This document shows positions 24,865 to 33,535 of a stretch of DNA of 62,434 nucleotides, piece after piece. The notes beneath the pieces are model-generated. The model saw only the letters and a program-made list of their open reading frames with translations, searched no databases and was not told where the DNA came from. The stretch spans positions 1 through 62,434 of the forward strand of contig NZ_CAMFHZ010000021.1 in NCBI RefSeq assembly GCF_945952435.1. The letters run 5' to 3'. The stretch's first letter is position 1, and the number at the start of each line of letters is the position of its first letter. The DNA comes from an uncultured Microbacterium sp. GTDB lineage: Bacteria; Actinomycetota; Actinomycetes; Actinomycetales; Microbacteriaceae. Position numbers and translations under genes: made by a program.

Positions 24865-25856
24865 CGCACGACCTCGGCACGCCCTGCGGAGATCTCCTCG
24901 CGCAGCGGCCGCCACCACTCGACGAGCTGGGCGAGTCCGTCCTCGAGGCCGATCGAGGCGCGGAAGCCGAGGTCGCGCTCGGCGGCGGAGACATCGGCGA
25001 GGCGGCGCGCGACGTTGTTGACCGTGCGCGCAGGTCCGTACTCGACGCCGAGGTCCGACCCCATCACGCGCAGCAGCGTCTCGGCCAGCTCGCGCAGGCT
25101 CGTCTCGGCGCCGCTCGCGATGTTGTAGGTGCCCTCGACGATGTCGCTCTGCGCGGCGAGGACGTTCGCGCGCGCGATGTCGGGCACGCACACGAAGTCC
25201 ATCGTCTGCGTGCCGTCGCCGAAGATGAGCGGCGGCCTGCCATCGGCGATGCGCTCCATCCAGCGAACCAATACTTCGGTATACAGGCCGTGCACGTCCA
25301 TACGGGGGCCGTACACGTTGAAGTAGCGCAGCAGGACGTAGTCGAGGCCCTTCATCGCGCGGAAGCTGCGGATCAGGCCCTCGTTGAACGTCTTGGCGGC
25401 GCCGTAGAGCGTGTCGTTGTTCTCGTGGTGGTGGCGCTCGGTCGTCGGGAAGTCCTCCGCCATGCCGTACACGGAGGCGCTCGACGCGGCGACCAGCTTC
25501 TGCACGCCGTGCGCCGCCGCGGCCTCGACGACGTTGAAGGTCCCGTCCACGAGCACCTCGAGCGCGAGGCGGGGCTCCTCGGCGCACTGCGTGATCCGGA
25601 TCGCGGCCTGATGGAACACGATGTCCTTGCCCGCCGTGACCTCCTCCACCGTGTCCCTGTCGCGGATGTCCCCGTCGATGAGGGTCGCGCGTCCGGTGGC
25701 GAGCGCGTCGTCCAGGTTGGCGACGCGTCCGCGGACGAGGTTGTCCAGCACGTCGACGTGATCCGCGCCGGCCTCGAGCAACTGGTCCACGAGCGTGGAT
25801 CCGATCGTGCCGGCGCCGCCGGTGACGAGGATCTTCGCTCCTTCGATGCGGGTCAT
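24861..25856 (-). CDS. NAD-dependent nucleotide-sugar epimerase/dehydratase
   Basis: A 331-residue extended short-chain dehydrogenase. Rossmann motif GGAGTIGSTLVDQLL at residues 13-27, HQAAIRITQ near 82 and catalytic Tyr151 and Lys155 in LYGAAKTFNE; the upstream serine lies in VAASSASVYG. RYFNVYGPRMD and the C-terminal region fit UDP-sugar 4-epimerases or 4,6-dehydratases, and sequence alone does not separate the activities. It probably supplies the keto- or epimerised nucleotide sugar for the adjacent aminotransferases. 4-nt overlaps at both ends. Confidence 0.85.
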   Translation of the reverse strand: MTRIEGAKILVTGGAGTIGSTLVDQLLEAGADHVDVLDNLVRGRVANLDDALATGRATLIDGDIRDRDTVEEVTAGKDIVFHQAAIRITQCAEEPRLALEVLVDGTFNVVEAAAAHGVQKLVAASSASVYGMAEDFPTTERHHHENNDTLYGAAKTFNEGLIRSFRAMKGLDYVLLRYFNVYGPRMDVHGLYTEVLVRWMERIADGRPPLIFGDGTQTMDFVCVPDIARANVLAAQSDIVEGTYNIASGAETSLRELAETLLRVMGSDLGVEYGPARTVNNVARRLADVSAAERDLGFRASIGLEDGLAQLVEWWRPLREEISAGRAEVVR

Positions 25857-26914
25857 GCCATCTCCAATCGGGTGGTGGTCTGGACGGGGAAGGGTGCGCC
25901 GGAGGTCTCGAGGCTGCCGCGGGCCGCTTCGAGGATCGACAGGACCCGGAGCCCCGAGGCTCCGTCCGTGCGCGCCTGCCGGCGGTCCCGGATCGCGGCG
26001 GCGAACTCGGCGGTCATGTTCGACAGCGCCTCCTTCTCCTCCAGCGCGGGCGCCCAGGTGTCGCCGAGCCGGTAGGAGATCTGGGCGGCCCTCGCGTCGC
26101 TCGTCGTCGCCTTCGACTGCTCCGCGAGATCGACCCCGCGGTCGTAGACGCTCACCCGCTGCTGCGGGTTCAGGTCGTCCCAGACGAGCGTGCGGCGCGT
26201 GCCCCCGATCACCATCTGGCGGATCTTGGTCGGGCTGAGCCAGTTCACGTGGATGTGCGCGATGGCACCGCCCGCGAGGGGCAGCGTCAGGTAGCCGATG
26301 CAGCTCTTCCCCGTGCGCAGCGGATCGGCGCCCACGGCGGTCACGGACTCGGCATCGAGCCCCTGCGGCAGGATGAAGTCGATGATCGACAGATCGTGCG
26401 GGGCGAGGTCCCAGAACACGTCCACGTCGGGCTGGATGAGACCGAGGTTGATGCGCACGCTGTCGACGAAGAGGATCTCGCCGAGCTCGCCCGCCGCGAT
26501 CAGCTCACGGATCTTCAGCACCGCCGGGGTGTAGCAGTAGGTGTGGTCCGCCATGAGCACGAGACCCTTGTCCCGCGCCGTCTCGACCATCTCGACGCCG
26601 AGCGCGCGGTCGGCCGCGAGAGGCTTCTCGACCGTGACGTGCTTGCCCGCGGCGAGCGCGGCCATCACGATCGGGTGGTGCGTGCGGGCGGGCGTCGCGA
26701 CGGCCACCGCGTCGATGCGCGGGTCGGCGAGCACCTCGTCGAGACGCGTCGACACGGCCACGCCCCCGACCCGGTCGGCGACGTTCCTCGCGCGCTCCTC
26801 GTCGAGGTCGCAGATGACGGCGAGGTCCCAGTCCGGGCTCGCGGAGAAGTTGCGTGCGAGGTTCGGGCCCCAGTATCCGGCCCCCACCACGGCTACGCTC
26901 AGCCGTTCAGTCAC
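25853..26914 (-). CDS. Gfo/Idh/MocA family sugar dehydrogenase
   Basis: A 353-residue NAD(P)-dependent oxidoreductase. N-terminal Rossmann motif VAVVGAGYWGPNLARNF at 7-23, the family EKPLA motif near 95 and a C-terminal alpha/beta domain with DVFWDLAPHDLSIIDF, where the His is the usual catalytic position. This subgroup includes WbpB/WlbA enzymes that oxidise C3 of UDP-sugar acids before 3-amination. GTG start with AAAGGA 6 nt upstream. It lies 46 nt after the giant secreted protein and overlaps the epimerase by 4 nt. Confidence 0.87.
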   Translation of the reverse strand: MTERLSVAVVGAGYWGPNLARNFSASPDWDLAVICDLDEERARNVADRVGGVAVSTRLDEVLADPRIDAVAVATPARTHHPIVMAALAAGKHVTVEKPLAADRALGVEMVETARDKGLVLMADHTYCYTPAVLKIRELIAAGELGEILFVDSVRINLGLIQPDVDVFWDLAPHDLSIIDFILPQGLDAESVTAVGADPLRTGKSCIGYLTLPLAGGAIAHIHVNWLSPTKIRQMVIGGTRRTLVWDDLNPQQRVSVYDRGVDLAEQSKATTSDARAAQISYRLGDTWAPALEEKEALSNMTAEFAAAIRDRRQARTDGASGLRVLSILEAARGSLETSGAPFPVQTTTRLEMA

Positions 26915-26960
26915 TTCGGTCCTTTTCTGTCGTGCCGGCCTCCCCAGACGGCACCACGGC

Positions 26961-29900
26961 CTACGGGGTGGGCGTGAACGTCACGTCCACCCAATAGTTG
27001 TTCGCGGACAGGTTGGAGGGGAAGTCTGCGGAGTAAACCCAGGCGCTGCCGTTGGCCGGCGTCGCGAAGGGCGCTGCGGTCGTCGCGTCGGCGAGCGTGC
27101 CCAGGTCCACGGCGTAGCGGCCGGTGGTGCTGTAGAGCCCGACGCGGTACTCGGTCCCCGGCGTGAGGGTGACCGGAGTCGCGAACTGCGCGGTCTGCCA
27201 ACCGTCGGCGGTCTCGCCGAGGAAGACGACCTGCGCGAGCTTCTGCCCGTCGGCCTGCCAGAGGTAGCCGGTGTGCTGGCCCGTGTTCGCGCTGCCCTTG
27301 TAGAAGCGGATCCCGGTGGCCTTGCCCGCGGTGTCGACCGTGAACCGTGTGGCGACCTGCACGGCCGCGGAGTCGTTCCACGCCGCGTTCGCGGGGAGGG
27401 CGTCTCCGAAGATGGTCTCGGCGTCGAGCACCGGAGGGGCCGCGGCGGTCGTGAACGACCACGAGCCTCCCGTCACCGTCGCCCCCGGGACGGTCACCGT
27501 CACCGTGTACGTCGCGCTCCAGCTCAGCGGATCGGTCGGCGCGAACGCGACCGTCCCTCCCGCGGCGTCGAACGTCGACGCACCGGAGACGGCGCCCAGC
27601 GGGCCCGTCAGCGAGATCGCTGCCGTGGACGGCGATCCGGCGAGCACCGCGCTGATGCGGTCCGTGGGGGCCACGCCCGTGGCCGAGGCACCCGGGGTCT
27701 GCGACGTCAGGGCGTACGTCGGCGCGGCGGGTGCCGGCGCGGGGTCCGCCGCGGGCGCGGCGCTCGTCGTCGGCGTCGGCGAGGGCGTCGGCGTCGGCGA
27801 AGGCGTCGTGGTCGGCGAGGGCGTCGGGGTCGGCGTGGACGCGTCGGTGGACGGCGCTGCCGGTGCGGCGACCTTCGCGGCCACCCCTGCGCCGAAGGTG
27901 ACCTCGGCATCGACGAAGTACCCGGACGAGTTCCACGACGAGGTCGGGAAGCCCCCGCCCGTCCCATACCGGAACAGGCCGTTGGCGGGCGCCAGGCCCA
28001 CGATCTTGCCGTTGGCCTTCTCGTTGTAGAAGTAGCCCGGAGCGCTCGCGTAGTGGCCGTTCGGCGCGTAGTACGAGACGACGTAGGTCGTGCCCGCCGT
28101 GAGCGCGACCGGCGACGAGAGCACCGCGCGCTGCCAGCCGGTCGCCGTCTCCCCGGTGAACGTCACCTGGGCGAGCCGTGTGCCGTCGGCGGTCCAGAGC
28201 GAACCCACGTGGGTCCCGGAGTTGCCCGTGCCCTTGTAGAACCGGATCGCGGTGGCGCTGCCGGCGTCCGTCACGCGGAAGGCGGTGCCGACCTCGACCG
28301 CGCCGGAGTCATCCGCGGCCGCGGTCGCCGGGGCGTCGGTTCCGAAGAGCGTGCTCCCGGTCGGCGTGACCGTCGCGGCCGTGGTGAAGCTCCACGTCTC
28401 CAGCGTCTTCCCGGCGAGCGCCACGGTGACCGTATAGGACGTGCCCGCGGCCAGAGCGGCCGAGGGAGTGAAGGTGAGCCGTCGGGTCGAGGCATCGTAG
28501 GCGCTCGTGCCGGCGATTGCGGCTCCCTGGGCGACGGCGACCGAGATCGCCGGGGACCGTCCCGTCACGTCGCGGTCGAACGTCGCCCCGATCGACCCGT
28601 CGACCGCCGCGTCGGTCGCGCCCTTCGCGGGACTGTAGGACGAGAGCACGGGCGTGTCGTCCGCCGGGGCGAACTCCACGTCGACGAAGTAGTTCGTGCT
28701 GTTCCACGACGATGCGGGCATCGTGCCGCCGGTGCCGTAGCGGTACCGTCCGTTGTTCGAGGTCTCCGAGACGAGTGCGCCGCTCACGATCGCCGTCGAC
28801 AGGCCGCCGGACGAGTACGAGTACGCACCCTTGGGCGCGAGGTAGGAGACCGTGTAGACGGCCCCCGGGGTGAGCGAGACCGGCGTCTGCAGCGAGGCGC
28901 GCTGCCATCCGGACGCGGACTCCCCCGCGAACGTCACCGTGGCGAGCCGCGTGCCGTCGGGACCCCAGAGCGATCCGACGTGCGTTCCCGTGTTCGCGGA
29001 GCTCTTGTAGAACCGGATCCCCGTCACGCTCCCGGCGGCGGTGGCGTGGAACGCCATGCCCAGCTCGACCGAGCCGGTGTCGGTGTCCGCCGCCACCGTC
29101 GGGGTGCGGTCGCCGAGAAGCGTCGTGACGGAGGATCCGCTCGCCGCGACCGCGAAGGACCACGTCGTGTCGGAGACCGTGCCTCCCGAGGCTCCCTTGA
29201 GGCCGGTGAGCGAGGCGGTCACGGACGCGCCCGCCGGAAGCGCCGCGGAGGGTGTGAACGTCACGGTGCGTGCGTCGGCCGACAGCGCCCACGAGCCGGC
29301 CACGGCCGTCCCGTTGACCCGGACCGTGCCGGTGTAGCCCGTCGCGATCGCGGCGCTGAACGTCGCGGCGATCGTGCCGTTCGCCGGAACGCCCGTCGCC
29401 CCGGTGGTGGGCGAGGTCGCCACGAGCACCGGCGCCTGGGCGGAGGGCTGGAAGACGACGTCGACGAGATAGCCGGTGGAGGACGCCGTCGTCGGGAACG
29501 CGTTCTGGTACGTGAACACGGAGCCGTTCTGCGGGACCGTCAACGGCCCGCGGGTGAAGGCGGCGCTGAACCGTCCCGGCGTCGCCGAGTAGCCGCCCGC
29601 CGGGGCCACGTACGACACCACGTAGGTCTGGCCCGCGGTGACGTGCAGGGCGGTGCTCAGCTTGGCGGTCTGCCAGCCGTAGAGCGAGGAGTCGTCGAAC
29701 GTGACGCTGGCCAGCTTGGTCCCCGTCGAGCTCCACACCGCGCCGGTGTGCGATCCGCCGTTGCGGGCGCCGCGGAAGTACTTGATCGCGGTGATGTCGC
29801 CGTCCTGCGAGGGCGTGATCGTCACGCCCAGGGTGATCAGGGTCGAATCGGTGTCCGCGTCGATCGTGGGACGCTCGCTCTCCGAGAAGAGCGTGCACGG

Positions 29901-32624
29901 GCAGGTGCCCTCCGGCAGGTCGGCGGTCTGCGTGGTGAAGGACCAGGCTCCTCCGGACAGCGTCAGGCCGGCGGAGTCCTTCGCCGCGGGTGTCGCGGTG
30001 TAGGTGGTCCCCGCCGCGAGCTGCGCGGTCGGCGTGAACGTGACGGTCTTCGACGTGGCGTCGTAGGAGGAGGATCCGGCGACGGCCGTGCCGCTCGCCG
30101 TCTTCAGCGCGATCGACGCGCTCGACGCGACCACCGCGCGGTTGAAGGTCGCCGAGACCTTGATGTTGAGCGCGACGCTCGTGGAGGTGGCCGCAGGCGT
30201 CCTCGCCACGACCGAGAGAGGCGATCCGTCGACCGAGGTGAACGTCGCGTCGACGTAGTAGTTCGCGTCGCCGTAGGTGCGCGTCGGGAACTCGCCGGGG
30301 TTGCCGTAGACCCCGGGGCTGGCCGCGCCCACGCCGCTGGCGACGGTGAGCGGCGTCGAGGGCGTGGCGTGGTACGGCCAGTACCGTTCGACGTAGGCGT
30401 AGCGCCCCTTCGGGGCGGTGTACGAGACGATGTAGCTCGTTCCGGCGGACACGGCGACCGGCGAGGAGAACTGCGCGGTCTGCCACCCGCTCGCGGTCTC
30501 GTTGGAGAACTGCACGGTCGCGAGCGACTGCCCCGAGGCCGACCACAGCGTCCCGGTGTGCACCCCGGTGTTGGCCGAGCCCTTGTAGAAGCGGACGCCC
30601 GAGACGAAGCCGTCCGTCGACGGGGAGAAGCGCAGGCCCAGCTCGACCGCCTGCGTGTCGTCGGCGGACGCCTGCGCGGGCACCGTCGTCCCCCACACCG
30701 TGTACGGCCCCGGCACCGTGATGGTGCGCTTCGTGCCCGCGGCGGAGTAGTTCCCGCTGTCGTCCATCGCGCGCGCGGCGATCACGGTCGACCCGTACCC
30801 CTGGATCACGGTCGTGTAGGTCCAGGACGTGGTGCCGGTCGCGGGATGCCAGGTCGTCCCCCCGTCTGTGGACACCTCGACGCCGGCGACGCTCCCGCCG
30901 GTGTCCGACGCCGTCCCGCTGATCGTGACCGTCGTGCCGTGCGCGATGCTCGCGCCGGCCGCGGGGGTGCTGATCGTGGTCGTCGGCGCCGTCGTGTCGG
31001 TGCTCTTCGTCGCGGCGGAGAGACCGCTCATGAGGCTGCCCGGCTGCGCCCCCATGTCGGCGAGCAGGTTGACCTGCGCCTGCTGCATGCGGACGTCGGC
31101 GGCCGCGCCGTTCCCGTCGTGCTGCTGATCGAGTCCCCAGCCCCACTGGATCGTGCCGGCGCCGAAGACGAGCGCCCCGCTGGCCGCGCGGTACATCGTG
31201 AGGTGGTGCTCGGTCGTGCCGGGCACGACGACGCTGCCGTAGTCGGTGAGGTACTGCGGAGTGCTGCCCACGGTCGTCGAGAGACGGAAGAGCCCCGCCG
31301 GGCGGAAGCCGTTGTCGACGTCCTCGTCCGATTCGTAGCCGATCGTGTGCGCGGCGAGCGCCTGACTCGATCCGCTCGCCAACGACGCGAGACTGGTGTT
31401 GCGCCATAGCCGCAGCTTGCCCTGCGCGCTCGTCACGGTGATCGGCAGATCCGTGTTGTTGCTCATGAAGATCGTGCCGGTGAGCCCGTTCTCCGGCAGC
31501 GTCCCGCCCTGGGCGGCGGTCGCGAAGCGCGGATCGCGCCAGGTCCCCGTCCACTGGGTGGTCGGATCGATCTTCGCGTTCGCCCAGGTCTCCTTGTAGG
31601 AGACCAGCGTGCGGTACGCGGCGCCCCCTGGCGCGGTGGACGCCTCGTAGCGGGTGCGCCAATAGACCTCGTTCCCCGAGAGGAACTGCAGGTTCACCCC
31701 GGCGTCCCGAGCGGCCTCGACGTTCTTGCGCTGCGCTCCGGACCAGTACTCGTCGTGGCCGACGGACAGGAACGTCTTGTGCGTGAGCAGCTGTGAGCCG
31801 CTGCGATCCGTATCGACCCCGGCGATGTAGGTCATGTCGTAGCCGTTGCGCTCGAGGAACCGCACCGTCGCGTACTCGGAGCTGAAGTAGAAGTCGCGTC
31901 CGTCGTTGTCGCCGCGGGTCGCGAACGGACGGTTGTAGCTGATCTTGTAGGCGCGACCGTTCGCGGCGCCCTGGTAGAAGTCGGATCCGCCGTACGTGTT
32001 GTAGGCCTGCCAGGTGGGATCCGAGGTCTGGAAGACCACGTCGGAGCGGCTGCCGTCGTTGCGGACGATGAAGATGATGTGGCTCGCGCCGCCGGTGTCG
32101 TTGCGGGTCAGCTTCGCGATGTAGACCCCCGACACGGCGCTCGACGGCACGGCCCAGGACGCGGAGACGCCCCAGGTCCCGCAGTCGTACAGCTCGGTGG
32201 ACACGTCGGAGATGCACTGGGGCTGCTTCTGCGGAAGCGCCGCCGTGACGGGCACGGACTGGATGAACCGCGCCCCGAGGCCCTGATACCAGCCGGTGCG
32301 GTAGATGTCGACCTTGTAGGACGTGGCGTTCGTGTCGACCTTGAAGTCGATCGTGGAGCCGGCGTTCACGCTGATGTCCGAGGCGAAGCCCTGGATGCTC
32401 GAGTCCCCCGCGCCGTCGATGTCCCAGACGTCGGGGCTGGTGCCGGGTTTCGAGTTCTCGCAGACGATCGGATTGATCGTCGCCCCGCAGGAGCTGCCTG
32501 CGGCGTTCGCCGACATCGGCAGGTCGAAGGCGACCAGCGCCGTCAACGCGATGATGAGCGCGACGACGAGCGTCAGCGCACGCCGCGCACGGCGCGCGAT
32601 ACGCAGTTCCCCAAAAATGCTCAT
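26961..32624 (-). CDS. Giant secreted dimethylformamidase-like/DUF4082 multidomain protein
   Basis: A 1,887-residue predicted secreted protein and first gene of the leftward operon. Residues 1-42 form a signal peptide (RRARRALTLVVALIIALTAL, cut near ANA). About 80-540 resembles the catalytic region of N,N-dimethylformamidase large subunits (VDIYRTGWYQGLGARF, FLSVGHDEYWS, FLSGNEVYWRTRYE). An Ig-like domain spans 550-640. Five DUF4082 modules begin near 641, 911, 1165, 1425 and 1738, with Ig-like Big_5 domains between most of them and a Thr/Pro/Ser linker near 1580-1640. It ends in a DUF4082 strand with no LPxTG or membrane helix. ATG at 32624 is preferred over 32675 because it starts just before the signal peptide. 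Real activity on the N-terminal domain is unknown; a polysaccharide amidase or lyase role is speculation. Confidence 0.8.
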   Translation of the reverse strand: MSIFGELRIARRARRALTLVVALIIALTALVAFDLPMSANAAGSSCGATINPIVCENSKPGTSPDVWDIDGAGDSSIQGFASDISVNAGSTIDFKVDTNATSYKVDIYRTGWYQGLGARFIQSVPVTAALPQKQPQCISDVSTELYDCGTWGVSASWAVPSSAVSGVYIAKLTRNDTGGASHIIFIVRNDGSRSDVVFQTSDPTWQAYNTYGGSDFYQGAANGRAYKISYNRPFATRGDNDGRDFYFSSEYATVRFLERNGYDMTYIAGVDTDRSGSQLLTHKTFLSVGHDEYWSGAQRKNVEAARDAGVNLQFLSGNEVYWRTRYEASTAPGGAAYRTLVSYKETWANAKIDPTTQWTGTWRDPRFATAAQGGTLPENGLTGTIFMSNNTDLPITVTSAQGKLRLWRNTSLASLASGSSQALAAHTIGYESDEDVDNGFRPAGLFRLSTTVGSTPQYLTDYGSVVVPGTTEHHLTMYRAASGALVFGAGTIQWGWGLDQQHDGNGAAADVRMQQAQVNLLADMGAQPGSLMSGLSAATKSTDTTAPTTTISTPAAGASIAHGTTVTISGTASDTGGSVAGVEVSTDGGTTWHPATGTTSWTYTTVIQGYGSTVIAARAMDDSGNYSAAGTKRTITVPGPYTVWGTTVPAQASADDTQAVELGLRFSPSTDGFVSGVRFYKGSANTGVHTGTLWSASGQSLATVQFSNETASGWQTAQFSSPVAVSAGTSYIVSYTAPKGRYAYVERYWPYHATPSTPLTVASGVGAASPGVYGNPGEFPTRTYGDANYYVDATFTSVDGSPLSVVARTPAATSTSVALNIKVSATFNRAVVASSASIALKTASGTAVAGSSSYDATSKTVTFTPTAQLAAGTTYTATPAAKDSAGLTLSGGAWSFTTQTADLPEGTCPCTLFSESERPTIDADTDSTLITLGVTITPSQDGDITAIKYFRGARNGGSHTGAVWSSTGTKLASVTFDDSSLYGWQTAKLSTALHVTAGQTYVVSYVAPAGGYSATPGRFSAAFTRGPLTVPQNGSVFTYQNAFPTTASSTGYLVDVVFQPSAQAPVLVATSPTTGATGVPANGTIAATFSAAIATGYTGTVRVNGTAVAGSWALSADARTVTFTPSAALPAGASVTASLTGLKGASGGTVSDTTWSFAVAASGSSVTTLLGDRTPTVAADTDTGSVELGMAFHATAAGSVTGIRFYKSSANTGTHVGSLWGPDGTRLATVTFAGESASGWQRASLQTPVSLTPGAVYTVSYLAPKGAYSYSSGGLSTAIVSGALVSETSNNGRYRYGTGGTMPASSWNSTNYFVDVEFAPADDTPVLSSYSPAKGATDAAVDGSIGATFDRDVTGRSPAISVAVAQGAAIAGTSAYDASTRRLTFTPSAALAAGTSYTVTVALAGKTLETWSFTTAATVTPTGSTLFGTDAPATAAADDSGAVEVGTAFRVTDAGSATAIRFYKGTGNSGTHVGSLWTADGTRLAQVTFTGETATGWQRAVLSSPVALTAGTTYVVSYYAPNGHYASAPGYFYNEKANGKIVGLAPANGLFRYGTGGGFPTSSWNSSGYFVDAEVTFGAGVAAKVAAPAAPSTDASTPTPTPSPTTTPSPTPTPSPTPTTSAAPAADPAPAPAAPTYALTSQTPGASATGVAPTDRISAVLAGSPSTAAISLTGPLGAVSGASTFDAAGGTVAFAPTDPLSWSATYTVTVTVPGATVTGGSWSFTTAAAPPVLDAETIFGDALPANAAWNDSAAVQVATRFTVDTAGKATGIRFYKGSANTGQHTGYLWQADGQKLAQVVFLGETADGWQTAQFATPVTLTPGTEYRVGLYSTTGRYAVDLGTLADATTAAPFATPANGSAWVYSADFPSNLSANNYWVDVTFTPTP
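27775..27850 (-). repeat. Tandem Thr/Pro/Ser codon repeats in the giant protein
   Basis: GGCGTCGGCGAGG-type short repeats (+ strand) encode alternating Pro, Thr and Ser residues of a flexible linker between the fourth DUF4082 module and the last Ig-like domain. Confidence 0.7.
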
Positions 32625-32905
32625 GTCCCCAGTTCTCGATCCTCGGATCCGAGACGAGCTGCGCTGACCGAACATCTCCCAGCAGATGTTCCGCCCCTCA
32701 TCATCACCCCAGATGAGACGAGAGCGCGAGCTTCCCCGATCGGCATGCTAGCGCACTCGACAGCCTCCCGTCACGCATTTCGGCGTTCTGATATTCCGGA
32801 AGTCCGCTCATGGCGACTCCCTCCCCGTACTCGGCGCTCTGCGGGGGCTGCGGGAGGGGGGCGCTGCACTCCTATGCTGAAGTCACTCGCCCCACGGAGG
32901 TCCTC
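32625..32905. promoter_or_regulatory. Divergent promoter region between the giant-protein operon and an acetyltransferase
   Basis: Minus strand: TAGCAT near 32744-32749 is a candidate -10 with a weak GTGACG -35 at an 18-bp spacing, followed by the hairpin GAACATCT/AGATGTTC with a 6-nt loop (32670-32691) and the palindrome CTCGGATCCGAG (32642-32653), then ACTGGGGAC before ATG. Plus strand: TATGCT at 32873-32878 is a good -10 for the acetyltransferase. The region is lower in GC than its surroundings. One regulator could act on both arms. Confidence 0.5.
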
Positions 32906-33508
32906 ATGAGCAGCGCAGCATCCCCGTTCGTCGCCCCGTCCGCCGACGTCGACCCGCGTGCGGAGATCGGCGCCGGCACGCGCATCTGGCACCTGGCGCA
33001 GGTCAGGGAGGGCGCCAGGCTCGGCACCGACTGCAACATCGGTCGCGGCGCCTACGTGGGACCGGACGTCGTGATCGGCGACAACTGCAAACTCCAGAAC
33101 TACGCGCTCGTGTACGAACCGGCCCGCCTCGGCGACGGCGTGTTCATCGGCCCTGCCGCCGTGCTGACCAACGACGAGTTCCCGCGCGCCGTCACCGTGG
33201 ACGGCACGCTCAAGTCGGGCGACGACTGGCACGCGGTGGGCGTCGAGATCGGCGACGGCGCGTCGATCGGCGCCCGCGCGGTGTGCATCGCCCCCGTGCG
33301 GATCGGTGCGTGGGCGCTCGTGGCCGCCGGCGCCGTCGTGACGAAGGACGTCCCGGCGCATGCGCTCGTGGTCGGGGTGCCCGCCCGTCGGATCGGGTGG
33401 GTCGGTCGCGCGGGCCGTCCGCTCACCCCGCAGGACGGGGAATGGGTGTGCCCGGAGACCGGAGAGCGGTATCGCGAGGCGGACGGCGGGCTGCAGCGCG
33501 TCGGGTGA
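32906..33508 (+). CDS. WbpD/WlbB-like sugar N-acetyltransferase
   Basis: A 200-residue left-handed beta-helix enzyme. Hexapeptide repeats run from about residue 8 to 165 (IGAGTRIWHLAQVREGARLG, DCNIGRGAYVGPDVVIGDN, VFIGPAAVLTND), matching enzymes that N-acetylate the 3-amino group of UDP-2-acetamido-3-amino uronic acids. The short C-terminal tail (GEWVCPETGERY) is also found in that group. The ATG at 32906 has a clear ribosome site (ACGGAGG). It is divergent from the operon carrying the matching Gfo/Idh/MocA dehydrogenase and aminotransferase, which supports a common pathway. Confidence 0.85.
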   Translation: MSSAASPFVAPSADVDPRAEIGAGTRIWHLAQVREGARLGTDCNIGRGAYVGPDVVIGDNCKLQNYALVYEPARLGDGVFIGPAAVLTNDEFPRAVTVDGTLKSGDDWHAVGVEIGDGASIGARAVCIAPVRIGAWALVAAGAVVTKDVPAHALVVGVPARRIGWVGRAGRPLTPQDGEWVCPETGERYREADGGLQRVG

Positions 33509-33535
33509 GCGACGCGCTGCGGGCGCCGGCCGCGC

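Noticed and set aside
26961..27020. Sortase anchor at the end of the giant protein
   Set aside because: The C-terminus ends in the last DUF4082 strand (YWVDVTFTPTP) with no LPxTG, hydrophobic helix or basic tail.
26541..31409. A 1,622-codon frame on the plus strand opposite the giant protein
   Set aside because: Arg/Gly/His-dominated composition without domains; it mirrors the repeats of the real gene, whose modules are clearly recognisable.
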